Below are positions 9,404-18,291 of a stretch of DNA of 64,000 nucleotides, piece by piece. The first letter of the stretch is position 1; each line of letters starts with the position of its first letter. The position numbers and the translations under genes were made by a program. This DNA is from Gillisella taibaishanensis (GTDB lineage Bacteria > Pseudomonadota > Alphaproteobacteria > Rhizobiales > Rhizobiaceae), in contig NZ_MKIN01000022.1 in the NCBI RefSeq assembly GCF_001938985.1, positions 620,001 through 684,000 on the forward strand. The letters run 5' to 3'. The notes beneath the pieces are model-generated. The model had not been told where the DNA came from, did not search any database, and was given only the letters and a program-made list of their open reading frames with translations.

Positions 9404-9826
9404 ATGGAAAAACTCGAGGTCTTCGACGACATCTCCGAAGAGAACGAGGCTTTCATCGATCGCGTCTTGAGCGATTACCATGATGAGATGCTCGGCGGTC
9501 CCGCCAACCTGCAAAAGCTCTTCGTCCCCCTCCATGATGCCGAGGGAAAGCTGGAAGGCGGGCTGTTTGGCCGCACTGGACGGCAATGGTTGTTTATCGC
9601 CATGCTGTTCGTGCCGGAACATCGGCGTGGTCACGGCTTGGCCGGCCAGTTGCTGGCCGCAGCGGAAGAAGAAGCCCGCAGACGTGGCTGCAAGGCTGTC
9701 TATCTCGATACAATCAATCCCGCTGCCCGCCGCGTCTATCAGCGGCACGGCTATGCCGTCGTCGGCAGCCTTGAGGAGTTCGTTGAGGGATACAGCGTCA
9801 CCTGGATGCGCAAAGACCTGCCCTGA
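9404..9826 (+). CDS. GNAT family N-acetyltransferase (second of tandem pair)
   Basis: A 140-residue GNAT. The acetyl-CoA binding segment is HRRGHGLAGQLLAAAEEEARR and the conserved C-terminal motif is NPAARRVYQRHGYAVVG. It shares about 40-50 percent identity by eye with the gene 30 bp upstream, indicating local duplication. A GTG at 9401 directly before the ATG is an alternative start; the GGAGA at 9393-9397 allows either. The substrate cannot be deduced from sequence. Confidence 0.87.
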   Translation: MEKLEVFDDISEENEAFIDRVLSDYHDEMLGGPANLQKLFVPLHDAEGKLEGGLFGRTGRQWLFIAMLFVPEHRRGHGLAGQLLAAAEEEARRRGCKAVYLDTINPAARRVYQRHGYAVVGSLEEFVEGYSVTWMRKDLP

Positions 9827-9912
9827 TCTGTATCATCCTGCATTGTTTGTATGCACTTTGTCCCGTCGAACGGTAGACGCAGGATTTTTCTGAGTTGAAA
9901 TTCTGCAAGAAC

Positions 9913-9941
9913 TTGACACGTCAAATGTTTCGTGTCGAAAT
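9913..9941 (+). promoter_or_regulatory. Inverted repeat TGACACG-N10-CGTGTCG, possible operator or promoter
   Basis: Arms TGACACG (9914-9920) and CGTGTCG (9931-9937) flank a 10-bp AT-rich spacer about 100 bp before the decarboxylase start. The left arm contains TTGACA, which could be a -35 element, but no good -10 follows at 17 bp. It is the only dyad in this intergenic region. The binding protein is unknown. Confidence 0.3.
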
Positions 9942-10039
9942 TCGCGAGAATAGCTGAATATATTATTGCATATTATTACGCCTTCACGAGCGTAAAGCCC
10001 TGCGCATTTCTCCTAAATATATCTTCAAAGGGTATTTTG

Positions 10040-11635
10040 ATGTCGCAAGCTTTCTATATCGAGCAGACGCCACCGGCAAAGCGGACCGACTGTCACCAGA
10101 GCGATCCGGCAGCCATCATTAAACAGCTATATGATTCCGAAACATTCCGGCTGCTGGCGCAAGTGGTCGTCGGGCGGCTGAGCGACCATCTCGAACAGGT
10201 CCAGAGCCGCAATGGCAAGGTGATGACGGCACGTCCGCCACGGCTCAATCTGCTCGATGCCCGGGCATGGCTCGATGCGGCAACGGCAGCGACACCAAGC
10301 GATGCAAGGACACTGGCCGACCGGGCGGGCACCATGATCGACGACCTGCTGGCCAACAGCCAGCGCCTGCATCATCCCGGCTATATCGGTCATCAGCTGG
10401 CCCCGCCCCTGCCGCTGGCCGCAGTGTTCGAGCTGGCGGCAGCCCTCGTCAACCAAGGCATGGCGATCTACGAGCTCGGCCCCTGGACCACGGCGGTCGA
10501 GAAAGCCATGGTGGAGCGGTTGGGCGAACAGCTGGGCTTTGTCCCTGGCAGCTTTTCCGGCCTGGTGACCTCAGGCGGCACGCTCGCCAACCTGACCGCC
10601 CTGATCGCAGCGCGCAACAAGCTGTTGGGCGATGCTTGGAGCCAGGGGCTGACAGGACTGGAGACGAAGCCCGTGGTGATCACCCACATGGAATCCCATT
10701 ACTCCATCGCCCGGGCGGCGGGCATTATCGGGCTCGGCGCCGAGCAATGTCTGTATGTGGCGTCGGATGCTGCCGGCCGCACCGATCCGCAGGCCTTGGC
10801 TGATCTGCTCGACGACCTCAAGCGCCGCGCCGTCCCCGTAATCGCCGTCGTCGCCTCGGCTGGCGCGACCCGCACCGGCTCCTTCGATCCGCTGCCGGCC
10901 ATTGCCGATCTCTGCGAACATCATGGCATATGGCTGCATGTCGATGCCGCCCATGGCGGCGCGGTGAGCTTCTCGAAGGCGCATCGCCATCTGATCGAGG
11001 GCATCGAGCGGGCCGACAGTGTCATCTGGGATGCCCACAAGATGCTGTTCGTGCCGACGCTCTCCACCTATCTGTTCTACAAGAACCCCCGCAACAAATA
11101 TCTCGCCTTCAGCCAAGACGCGCCCTTCCTGTTCGTCGAGGACAGCGACGATGCCCATGAATTCGACTGTGGCCTCGCCACCGCCGAATGCACCAAACGC
11201 GCCGCCGCGCTCTCGCTCTGGGCGGTGATGTCCCTCTATGGCGGCTCGGTCTACGAGACCCTGATCGACCGCATCTGTGAGATCACCGCATTGTTCGTCG
11301 CCAAGCTCGCCGCCATCGAGCAAGTGGAAATGCCGGTCGAGCCCCAGTTCAACATCGTGCTGTTTCGCTACGTGCCGGAGCGGCCGGACATCGATGTCGA
11401 TGCCTATAACAAGGCGCTCCGGGCCTTCATCGTCGAGGATGGCAGCCTGTATCTGACCACCACCACCTATCGCGGCGCGCTCTATCTGCGCTTCGTAGTG
11501 ATGAATCCGCTGAGCAACGAGACGGAGGTTGAGGCGCTCATCGAAGCACTCACAACATTTGCCGCGCGGCATGATGGCGATGGTGATGCGGCCTTTGCGG
11601 CGGAAAGGACGGGGCAGTCGCATTTGAAGGTGTAG
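10040..11635 (+). CDS. Pyridoxal-phosphate-dependent group II decarboxylase family protein
   Basis: A 531-residue PLP enzyme of the glutamate/aromatic/diaminobutyrate decarboxylase superfamily. Visible: HHPGYIGHQL substrate-side motif, FSGLVTSGGTLANLTALIAARN (cofactor phosphate), HMESHYSIARAAGIIGLG, WLHVDAAHGGA (Asp pairing with the pyridine nitrogen and Ala/His stacking), and SVIWDAHKML with the Schiff-base lysine. The ATG at 10040 follows AAAGGG and begins the conserved part; an upstream in-frame GTG would add 36 residues rich in Tyr and Ile that look non-coding. The substrate (2,4-diaminobutyrate, aromatic or acidic amino acid) cannot be fixed. The gene stands alone. Confidence 0.87.
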   Translation: MSQAFYIEQTPPAKRTDCHQSDPAAIIKQLYDSETFRLLAQVVVGRLSDHLEQVQSRNGKVMTARPPRLNLLDARAWLDAATAATPSDARTLADRAGTMIDDLLANSQRLHHPGYIGHQLAPPLPLAAVFELAAALVNQGMAIYELGPWTTAVEKAMVERLGEQLGFVPGSFSGLVTSGGTLANLTALIAARNKLLGDAWSQGLTGLETKPVVITHMESHYSIARAAGIIGLGAEQCLYVASDAAGRTDPQALADLLDDLKRRAVPVIAVVASAGATRTGSFDPLPAIADLCEHHGIWLHVDAAHGGAVSFSKAHRHLIEGIERADSVIWDAHKMLFVPTLSTYLFYKNPRNKYLAFSQDAPFLFVEDSDDAHEFDCGLATAECTKRAAALSLWAVMSLYGGSVYETLIDRICEITALFVAKLAAIEQVEMPVEPQFNIVLFRYVPERPDIDVDAYNKALRAFIVEDGSLYLTTTTYRGALYLRFVVMNPLSNETEVEALIEALTTFAARHDGDGDAAFAAERTGQSHLKV

Positions 11636-11669
11636 ACGCAGGTATGCTCCCTCCGCCCCGAGGGGCCTT

Positions 11670-12095
11670 TCAGACCTTACACTCTCGATTTTGAGATGAG
11701 CTTCTGCGCCGGTTTGCGATGGCTTTCTCGATACCAGGGACGGCGTGGCGATCGAACCAGGTGACCATCTTTCTAATGTCATCTTCTGCTGGAGCCTTGG
11801 GCTGGTGGGATCCGATTATTTCCGCTGCGGCTTGGGCCATGGCGATAAGTATGCGGGAAGCTTCCGGCACATAGGCGCGATCGTCTGCCTGATCATGTCT
11901 TTCTCGGATGATCGCGTATCGAATATTTTCCGGGTAGGTCCACGCGCTTGTCAGAAAATCCTGGATGCTTACGTCTACGCCTCCCACATTAGCAACCGCG
12001 TCCCTGTCGTCCTCATCGTATCCAGCAGCCTCTACCCGCTCGCATGTATCGATCGCTGCCGCCATCATGTCTCGGATAAGATTCCAGTCAGTCAT
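11670..12095 (-). CDS. Hypothetical protein, 141 aa
   Basis: Not recognised. A soluble, Ala-rich, mostly helical protein beginning MTDWNLIRDMMAAAIDTCE and ending in a basic tail (NRRRSSSQNRECKV). The start is set by a good ribosome site, GGAGGG, 5 bases before the ATG at 12095. Longer in-frame starts upstream lack this. It is convergent with the decarboxylase gene, 34 bp apart. Codon use is a little less GC-rich than its neighbours. Confidence 0.65.
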   Translation of the reverse strand: MTDWNLIRDMMAAAIDTCERVEAAGYDEDDRDAVANVGGVDVSIQDFLTSAWTYPENIRYAIIRERHDQADDRAYVPEASRILIAMAQAAAEIIGSHQPKAPAEDDIRKMVTWFDRHAVPGIEKAIANRRRSSSQNRECKV

Positions 12096-12273
12096 CCATT
12101 CCCTCCAGTTTCGCTTTTTCCCGTTGCCCGAAAGTCGACAGACCGGCCCCTTGCGGTAACTCTCGACCTGCACTTTGCTATGGCATATCGTTCGGGAACA
12201 GACGGCTCGCGGCGGCTTCCCCGGCATGAATTATGTCAAGCAGCGAGGGCGAGGCCAACAGGTTTGAACGCCT

Positions 12274-12744
12274 ATGACAGAAAGAAAGGCCAGCGTGGAA
12301 ACCATCCGGATTCATGATGTGAGCGAGAACGGCACCTTGGCCTTTGACCTCATCGATTTCTTGGCGCTTCTCGCACCGCGATCGATGCAAGCCGTGTGGC
12401 GGGTCTCGACAATCAAATCCGTCCTGCCCCAACTCGAGCGGTTCGACGCAACAGGCGAAGGTGGCGAGAAGCTGGAAGCCTTTGCAAACACGGATGAAAC
12501 GCTGACCGGTCGACATCTACGGGCTTTGGCCAAACAAACCACGCAAGTTATCTGGGGTGAATTCACAGCGTATCTGTCAGGCAAAGATCGGCAAGACTCC
12601 GACCACGGCCCGTGGCTGACGATCCGCGCCATCGACAGCAGCTACTTCGAGATTGCCACCGGTGATGAAGCCGCGTTGAAAACACTGCGAGGAGCTTTCA
12701 AGCAAATCGGCCCTGCCGATCCACCCTTCACTCTCCGATCCTAG
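12274..12744 (+). CDS. Hypothetical protein, 156 aa
   Basis: Not recognised. A soluble protein with no signal peptide; recognisable stretches are LAFDLIDFLALLAPRSMQAVWRV and GPWLTIRAIDSSYFEIATGD. It has no strong ribosome site at 12274; a GTG at 12295 after GAAAGG is an alternative start. It is divergent from the 141-aa unknown and followed after 200 bp by grpB. Both unknowns sit in a small pocket of lineage-specific genes. Confidence 0.55.
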   Translation: MTERKASVETIRIHDVSENGTLAFDLIDFLALLAPRSMQAVWRVSTIKSVLPQLERFDATGEGGEKLEAFANTDETLTGRHLRALAKQTTQVIWGEFTAYLSGKDRQDSDHGPWLTIRAIDSSYFEIATGDEAALKTLRGAFKQIGPADPPFTLRS

Positions 12745-12944
12745 ACATTGCGCAAGGAATCACGGCTAGCTCTGCCCACCTGTCGGCGACGAACCAAGAT
12801 TGGGGGATACAACAAGAAAGCTCTTGATGCCTATCGATTCAAGGCATCGCACGGCGCTGTCGGTGGTCTCGCCAACCCCATTGTGCTAGTGCCGCCTCGG
12901 CCCCTTCGGCAATGGCAGAATTCTCGAGAAATGGGGAAATACGG

Positions 12945-13517
12945 ATGTCCATCCAGATTGTGCCGCCACGACCAGAGTGGGCGACGGAATTCAAGGTCAT
13001 TTCCGAGACATTGACTGAGGCCTTCGGCACCCTGGCCGTCAGAATTGAGCATATCGGCTCCACCTCGGTACCGGGACTGGCAGCCAAAGACATCGTCGAC
13101 GTGCAGGTCAGTGTGCATTCCCTCGATCTTCCCGAGGATATCAGCACCCGCCTCTCAAGGCTTGGCTTCAATCTGTTCGAGAATATTTGGAGGGATCACG
13201 TCCCTCCAAACGAAGATCCGAACCCAGAGCTTTGGACAAAGCGCTATGCAAAATCCATGGCCGGTACGCGGGCTGCAAATGTCCATATCCGGCGCCTTGG
13301 CGCTCCGAACGAACGTTATCCGAGGCTGTTTCGGGATTATCTGCGTGCCTGTCCCGCAGCCGTGGCAACCTACGCCCTGATCAAGAGAGAACTGGCGGCG
13401 AGGCATTCAGACGATCTCGACGCCTATTACGCGATCAAGGATCCGGTCTGTGATCTGATTATCGGCGCGGCAGAGCAATGGGCAGTCGAACACTGGATCG
13501 ATCAGACGCCGCAGTGA
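12945..13517 (+). CDS. GrpB family protein (UPF0157, nucleotidyltransferase fold)
   Basis: A 190-residue GrpB/UPF0157 protein, a family with a nucleotidyltransferase-like fold and no settled reaction. Family motifs are RIEHIGSTSVPGLAAKDIVDVQV near residues 33-55, and ANVHIRRLGAPNERYPRLFRDYLRACP. The ATG at 12945 begins the conserved MSIQIVPPRPEW; an in-frame ATG at 12912 adds 11 unconserved residues. It converges with the following GNAT gene with 4 bp between stops. Confidence 0.87.
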   Translation: MSIQIVPPRPEWATEFKVISETLTEAFGTLAVRIEHIGSTSVPGLAAKDIVDVQVSVHSLDLPEDISTRLSRLGFNLFENIWRDHVPPNEDPNPELWTKRYAKSMAGTRAANVHIRRLGAPNERYPRLFRDYLRACPAAVATYALIKRELAARHSDDLDAYYAIKDPVCDLIIGAAEQWAVEHWIDQTPQ

Positions 13518-13521
13518 TTGA

Positions 13522-14094
13522 TCAGCCGTTGGCGACCAGCAACACCGGCTCGTAATCCTCGTCATCGGCCACATCTTCGACGGCAATGGTCTCACCCTGG
13601 CGCCAGGCGATGGCGCCTTTCAGCCGTGCATGAACGTTTTCCACGAGCGGCACGACCAGAACCCTGTTCGGATCGACAGGACCAGGAAATTCCAGGGCCT
13701 TGTAGGCGATTTTTTCAAAGCCGAGCGGCATGTAATAGGGGGGATCGCCGACCAGGATCACCGCTTCCGAACCGGCCCTGCGGGCAGCCTCGATGGCGAT
13801 GCGCACCAGTTCCCGGCCAATGCCGAGACACTTATGCGAGGGGCGCACGGCGAGCGGGCCGAGCATGTGGCCTGTGACGCTTCCGGCCAGGACAGGCGTC
13901 ATCCGCACCGATGCGATGGTTTCGCCCCGGTCGGCGCAGACGAAGGACAGCGTCCGGTCATGCGGGCCTTGCTCGCGGATACGGGCGGCGGCCTTGACGA
14001 AGCGGCCGGGGCCGAAAGCTTCTGCATTGATGAGTTCGATGATGGCGTCGTGCGACGCGTCCTCGGTGAGGTAGACGAGATCGTGGCTGTTCAT
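13522..14094 (-). CDS. GNAT family N-acetyltransferase (YhbS-like)
   Basis: A 190-residue GNAT of the YhbS/predicted acetyltransferase type: GPLAVRPSHKCLGIGRELVRIAIE is the acetyl-CoA binding segment, followed by VILVGDPPYYMPLGFEKI, a hallmark of this group. The ATG at 14094 starts MNSHDLVYLTED; an upstream GTG at 14139 would add 15 residues. It has a longer C-terminus than the tandem GNAT pair at 9 kb and is not closely related to them. The substrate is unknown. Confidence 0.87.
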   Translation of the reverse strand: MNSHDLVYLTEDASHDAIIELINAEAFGPGRFVKAAARIREQGPHDRTLSFVCADRGETIASVRMTPVLAGSVTGHMLGPLAVRPSHKCLGIGRELVRIAIEAARRAGSEAVILVGDPPYYMPLGFEKIAYKALEFPGPVDPNRVLVVPLVENVHARLKGAIAWRQGETIAVEDVADDEDYEPVLLVANG

Positions 14095-14353
14095 GAAAAC
14101 CGGAACCGTAAAGCGAATTGCGCAAAGAGTGGTCACCACCAGCCAGGGTGGTTCAGCAGCATCAGCGTCGTCGCGGGTTCCGGTTAAGGGTCATGGGATC
14201 AGCGTCCTTTTTCAATGGCGATTTGCATAACAACAAAAATTCTGCCCGTCCATCCCAAAACACACTGTTCATCGGCAAGGCCATCGCAATTCGTGACCGC
14301 TGTCGCATATAAGACTACTGAAAACTTCAATAAAGTAACGGAGGAAACACCTT

Positions 14354-15322
14354 ATGGGCATGCTGGTCGATGGCGTCTGGAGCGACGCCTGGTACGATAC
14401 GAAAGCCACCAAGGGCCATTTCCAGCGTTCGGCAAGCCAGTTCCGCAACTGGCTGACGTCAGATGGCGCGCCGGGACCGAGCGGCAAGGGCGGCTTCAAG
14501 GCCGAGGCCGGGCGCTATCATCTCTATGTTGCGCTCGCCTGCCCCTGGGCGCATCGCACCCTGATCTTTCGTCGGCTGAAACAGCTGGAGGACCTGATTT
14601 CCGTCTCTGTCGTGCATCCGCTGATGCTGGAAAACGGCTGGACCTTTGTGAAAGACGATGCGGCGACGGGCGATGATCTCTTCGGCTCGGATTACCTCTG
14701 GCAGGTCTATCTGAAGGCCGATCCGCATTATAGCGGCCGCGTCACCGTGCCTGTCCTGTGGGACAAGCAGAATGAAACCATCGTCTCCAACGAATCCGCC
14801 GAAATCATCCGCATGTTCAATTCCGCCTTCAACGGCTTGACCGGCAATGACGCGGATTTCTACCCCGAGCCTTTGCGCGCAGAGATCGACGCGCTCAACG
14901 ACCGGATCTACGACACGGTCAACAATGGCGTCTACAAAGCCGGCTTTGCCACCACGCAAGGAGCCTATGAAGAGGCGATTGCGCCGCTGTTCGAGACGCT
15001 CGACATGTTGGAAGCCCGGCTGACAGGTCAGGACTTTCTGTTCGGACAGACGCTGACGGAGGCGGATTGGCGATTGTTTACGACGCTGGTGCGCTTCGAT
15101 GCCGTCTATGTCGGCCATTTCAAATGCAACATCCGCCGCATTGCCGATTACCCGGCCCTGTCTGCCTATCTGTCCAGGCTCTATCACTGGCAAGGCGTGG
15201 CCGAGACTGTTAATCTCGACCATATCAAGCGGCACTACTATGGCAGCCACAAGACCATCAACCCGACCGGGATCGTCCCCGTCGGCCCTGACCTGCCGTT
15301 CCTTCACCAGAGATCGGGATAA
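14354..15322 (+). CDS. Glutathionyl-hydroquinone reductase / GST omega-like (YqjG/ECM4 family)
   Basis: A 322-residue glutathione-S-transferase family protein of the Xi class. The active-site motif CPWAHRTLIFRRLK has the catalytic Cys near residue 58. VPVLWDKQNETIVSNESAEI forms the glutathione site (cis-Pro, Glu-Ser), and the all-helical C-terminal domain has DFLFGQTLTEADWRLFTTLVRFD and VYVGHFKCNIRRIADYP, diagnostic of the family. Such enzymes reduce glutathionyl-hydroquinones. A GGAGG site precedes the ATG. The 3' end overlaps the convergent Nudix gene by 19 bp. Confidence 0.92.
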   Translation: MGMLVDGVWSDAWYDTKATKGHFQRSASQFRNWLTSDGAPGPSGKGGFKAEAGRYHLYVALACPWAHRTLIFRRLKQLEDLISVSVVHPLMLENGWTFVKDDAATGDDLFGSDYLWQVYLKADPHYSGRVTVPVLWDKQNETIVSNESAEIIRMFNSAFNGLTGNDADFYPEPLRAEIDALNDRIYDTVNNGVYKAGFATTQGAYEEAIAPLFETLDMLEARLTGQDFLFGQTLTEADWRLFTTLVRFDAVYVGHFKCNIRRIADYPALSAYLSRLYHWQGVAETVNLDHIKRHYYGSHKTINPTGIVPVGPDLPFLHQRSG

Positions 15323-15867
15323 GGACCGTTGGTTTCCAGTTCCCGCAGCCGGCGCAGCGTCGCCGGCGTCACCCCCTCGGGCAAGGCGTCGAGGGGGAAG
15401 AAACCGCATTCAGCAATTTCCCGATCCGGCAGGCGCGGTGCGGTCTGGCGGACGGTGACGCGGTAAAACAGCACGTGATCACGCCGGCTGGCGGTGCGGT
15501 TGAGGCAGCATTGCAGCAGATCAGGCGGCGCCGTCATCACTAGATTGCCCTCTTCGCGCAATTCCTTTTCCAGCGCCTCTGAGGCTGTCTCGCCGCGCTC
15601 CACGCCGCCGCCCGGCATGTACCAGCCCGGCAGATAGGTGTGGCGCACCAGGAAAATCCGGCCTTGCGCGTCAAAGCACGCCGCCCTCACCCCAAGCGTC
15701 ATGCCGCGTGTCAGCGCAAAATACACGTGCAGCAAACGGATCACAGCTTTTTTCACGGAACCGAGCGGCTTGTCATCCGGTTGAGGTGCAGGCTGTTTCA
15801 CAATTGCGTCGGCCCGAAAATCGGCAGCCGGTTTTCGGATCCTTCGCGCAAAACCAAACAATGTCAT
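15304..15867 (-). CDS. NUDIX domain-containing protein
   Basis: A 187-residue Nudix protein. The Nudix box near residues 95-118 reads GGGVERGETASEALEKELREEG, with Lys instead of Arg in the RE pair and Asn in the last Gly position (EEGN). This variant is seen in some rhizobial Nudix proteins. The start ATG at 15867 (MTLFGFARRIRK) is chosen because it lies between the divergent metallophosphoesterase promoter region and the conserved VKKAVIRLLHVYFALTRGMTLGV; the long open frame upstream is antisense to that phosphoesterase. The substrate is unknown. Confidence 0.85.
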   Translation of the reverse strand: MTLFGFARRIRKPAADFRADAIVKQPAPQPDDKPLGSVKKAVIRLLHVYFALTRGMTLGVRAACFDAQGRIFLVRHTYLPGWYMPGGGVERGETASEALEKELREEGNLVMTAPPDLLQCCLNRTASRRDHVLFYRVTVRQTAPRLPDREIAECGFFPLDALPEGVTPATLRRLRELETNGPYPDLW

Positions 15868-15906
15868 TGCGCTTGCCCCGCCTCCTGGATGGTATAGATA
15901 CGTCTC

Positions 15907-16815
15907 ATGTTCAAGCTCGCTCATATCTCCGATATCCATCTCGGACCCATGCCCCATCTGACCTTCCGGGAACTGGCGTCGAAACGCATCACCGGCTATG
16001 TCAACTGGCATCGCAACCGGGCAAAACATATGGGCTCGGGCACGCTGGATGCGCTGGTCGCGGATATCCACGCGCAGGCACCCGACCATTTGACCGTGAC
16101 CGGCGATCTCGTCAACCTCGCGTCCGGCCTGGAAATTAACAAGGCGGCCGACTGGCTGCGACAGCTTGGCAACCCGGAGACCGTTTCTGTCGTCCCCGGC
16201 AATCACGACGCCTATGTACCGGGCGCCCATGAAAAGGCGATGCACGCCTGGTATGATTATGTGCGAGGCGATACCGACCCTCAAACATGGCGCAAGGAAT
16301 TCAAGCTTTGGCCCACCCTGCGCCGGCGCGGCCAGGTGGCACTGATCGGTTGCTCCACCTCCATTGCCACCCCGCCCTTTTCCGCCAGCGGCTATTTCAG
16401 CTCCCGCCAGGCCCGTGAGACCGCGCAATTGCTGCGCGAAGCCGGTGAGGAAGGCCTGTTTCGCGTGGTGCTGATCCACCATCCGCCGATCCGGGGTGCG
16501 GCTTCCCAGCACAAGCGGATGATCGGTATCCGCCGCTTTGCCGCCGCCGTGTCGCTTGGTGGAGCCGAACTGGTCCTGCACGGCCACACCCACCTCAACA
16601 CCCTGAACTGGCTGCACAACCGCCATGGTCGCGTGCCTGTGGTCGGCATCGCATCGGCGAGCCAGGGGCCAGGCAGGAGCAAGCCACCGGCGGCCTATAA
16701 TCTGTTTTCGATTTCGGGCGAAAAGGGTGCCTGGGTGCTCGATTGGGAGCGGCACACGCTGGGTGAAGATGGCAAACCGCTCACCGTCACCGACAGCCAG
16801 CGGCTGAGCGATTAA
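15907..16815 (+). CDS. Calcineurin-like metallophosphoesterase
   Basis: A 302-residue class III phosphodiesterase-like enzyme. All five metal blocks are visible: ISDIHLG near residue 7-13, TGDLVN, PGNHDAY, IHHPP, and HGHTH. No signal peptide, so it is probably cytoplasmic. Related proteins hydrolyse cyclic nucleotides or phosphodiesters; the substrate here is not determined. It is divergent from the Nudix gene with only 39 bp between starts, so promoters must overlap, and convergent with the HD-GYP gene. Confidence 0.9.
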   Translation: MFKLAHISDIHLGPMPHLTFRELASKRITGYVNWHRNRAKHMGSGTLDALVADIHAQAPDHLTVTGDLVNLASGLEINKAADWLRQLGNPETVSVVPGNHDAYVPGAHEKAMHAWYDYVRGDTDPQTWRKEFKLWPTLRRRGQVALIGCSTSIATPPFSASGYFSSRQARETAQLLREAGEEGLFRVVLIHHPPIRGAASQHKRMIGIRRFAAAVSLGGAELVLHGHTHLNTLNWLHNRHGRVPVVGIASASQGPGRSKPPAAYNLFSISGEKGAWVLDWERHTLGEDGKPLTVTDSQRLSD

Positions 16816-16831
16816 CGGTCACTCTGCCGGA

Positions 16832-18178
16832 TCAAGCCGCCAGCAATTCGGCCTTGGCAAGCGCCTGCTGCAGCGCCTCGATGCAGGCCGCGTCATGGCT
16901 TGTGCCAGCACCCTCCCAGAGAATGTCGAGCGCATTGCGCACCGTCATCGCCGCCCGGTAAGGTCGATCGGCGGTCAGCGCATCGAAGACATCGGCGGTC
17001 GAAACGATCCGGGTTTCCAGATTGATCGCATCGCCTTTCAATCCGCGCGGATAGCCTCTGCCGTCCAGCCGCTCATGATGGGCGCCGCCGATAACGGCTA
17101 GATCGGCAAAGGCTGCGATTCGAGACAGGATGTTTTCGGACAGCTCGGCGTGGCGGCGCATGGCGGCCCATTCCGCCTCGTCGAGCTTTGCCGGTTTGTC
17201 GAGCACGCTGTTGGACACGCCGAGCTTGCCGATATCGTGCAGCAGGGCCGCCCGTTTCAGCCGCCGGCGCTGCATGTCATCAAGCCCCATCTGTTCGGCG
17301 ATCAGGTCGGTAAACAAAGCCACCCGATCGCTATGGCCAGATGTATAGGGGCTTTTCGCATCGATCACCCTGGCAAAGGCGGCGGCGATGTCGTCGAGAT
17401 AATCCTCATCGGCCATGATTGCATGACGGCCGGGCTCGGCGCCCAGCACTATCCGCTCCAGATCCGGCGACGATAGCTCCGCCCAGAAAGCGGGATTGAC
17501 CGAGATGCCGGCAAATGCCTTGACGATCGCAGGATCGAACCAGGTGCCCGACCGGCTTTCCACTTCGCGCACCGCCGCCTCAGAGCCGCCGGCCTTGAAG
17601 AACACGTCGGCGACCTGGGCCAGTAGCGCTATGCGCGCAAACATGTGGATGTCGGCGCCTGCAATCCGCATCGGCAACCCACCGCCGTCGAAATGTTCGT
17701 CGAGATCGCGGATGCCGAGCGCTACATCCTCGGAAAATCGCATCTGACGGGCAATATCGGCGCCGCGCTGGCAGCGGGTCTGGATCATCTCCACCGCATG
17801 CTTGCTGCCGTTTTTCATGACACCGAGCAGCACGCGCAGCCGCTCCGCCAGCCCGGTCTGCATCCCGGTATGCGACAGCAGGAACTGGATGACCTGGCGG
17901 AAACTGCCGTCGACCAGCTTGAAGTCGCGTTTGAAGGCAATGTCGTCACCGAGATAGAGCTCGCAGATCCGTGCCGCATTGCTGGAACAGCCGAGATCCT
18001 TGAGCATCAACGCATAATAGAGATCGTGCAGGCTCTGCTCGGATAAGCCAAGCGCCCGTCCGACAGTGGTGCCGATATGGCAGCAGCGGATGCAATGGCC
18101 AGCCGGCTGGCCCTCGGTCATATCGAGAGCATAGCTGAGCGCTTCGATGATTTCGGCAAGACGAATGCGTGACGGCAT
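16832..18178 (-). CDS. HD-GYP domain protein, candidate c-di-GMP phosphodiesterase (two HD-GYP-like units)
   Basis: A 448-residue protein. The C-terminal unit (about 260-440) is a full HD-GYP domain: AALLHDIGKLGVSNSVLDKP, RRHAELSENIL, GGAHHERLDGRGYPRGL and TADVFDALTADRPYR. The N-terminal unit (about 5-215) has the same layout but degenerate motifs: LMLKDLGCSSNA in place of HDIGK, and LDEHFDGGGLPMRIAG in place of HHExxDGxGYP. It therefore looks like a tandem duplication with one inactive copy. The active unit would hydrolyse cyclic di-GMP. No receiver or membrane segment is present. Confidence 0.88.
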   Translation of the reverse strand: MPSRIRLAEIIEALSYALDMTEGQPAGHCIRCCHIGTTVGRALGLSEQSLHDLYYALMLKDLGCSSNAARICELYLGDDIAFKRDFKLVDGSFRQVIQFLLSHTGMQTGLAERLRVLLGVMKNGSKHAVEMIQTRCQRGADIARQMRFSEDVALGIRDLDEHFDGGGLPMRIAGADIHMFARIALLAQVADVFFKAGGSEAAVREVESRSGTWFDPAIVKAFAGISVNPAFWAELSSPDLERIVLGAEPGRHAIMADEDYLDDIAAAFARVIDAKSPYTSGHSDRVALFTDLIAEQMGLDDMQRRRLKRAALLHDIGKLGVSNSVLDKPAKLDEAEWAAMRRHAELSENILSRIAAFADLAVIGGAHHERLDGRGYPRGLKGDAINLETRIVSTADVFDALTADRPYRAAMTVRNALDILWEGAGTSHDAACIEALQQALAKAELLAA

Positions 18179-18291
18179 GGAAGGTCCTCTTGCAAAATCC
18201 TATAAATCAAGAGGGGTTAACCACAGGTTTTAGCTGATCCTAAATCTTGAAAGGTAAGCCAAATATCAGGGCGGAAATCATCTATGTCGAT

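Noticed and set aside
10571-11782. 403-codon minus-strand frame opposite the PLP decarboxylase
   Set aside because: Antisense shadow of a gene with clear catalytic motifs.
12748-13014. 88-codon plus-strand frame before grpB
   Set aside because: No ribosome site, unprotein-like composition, overlaps the conserved grpB start.
15868-16755. N-terminal extension of the minus-strand Nudix frame
   Set aside because: Runs antisense through the metallophosphoesterase gene; the ATG at 15867 is sufficient for a complete Nudix protein.
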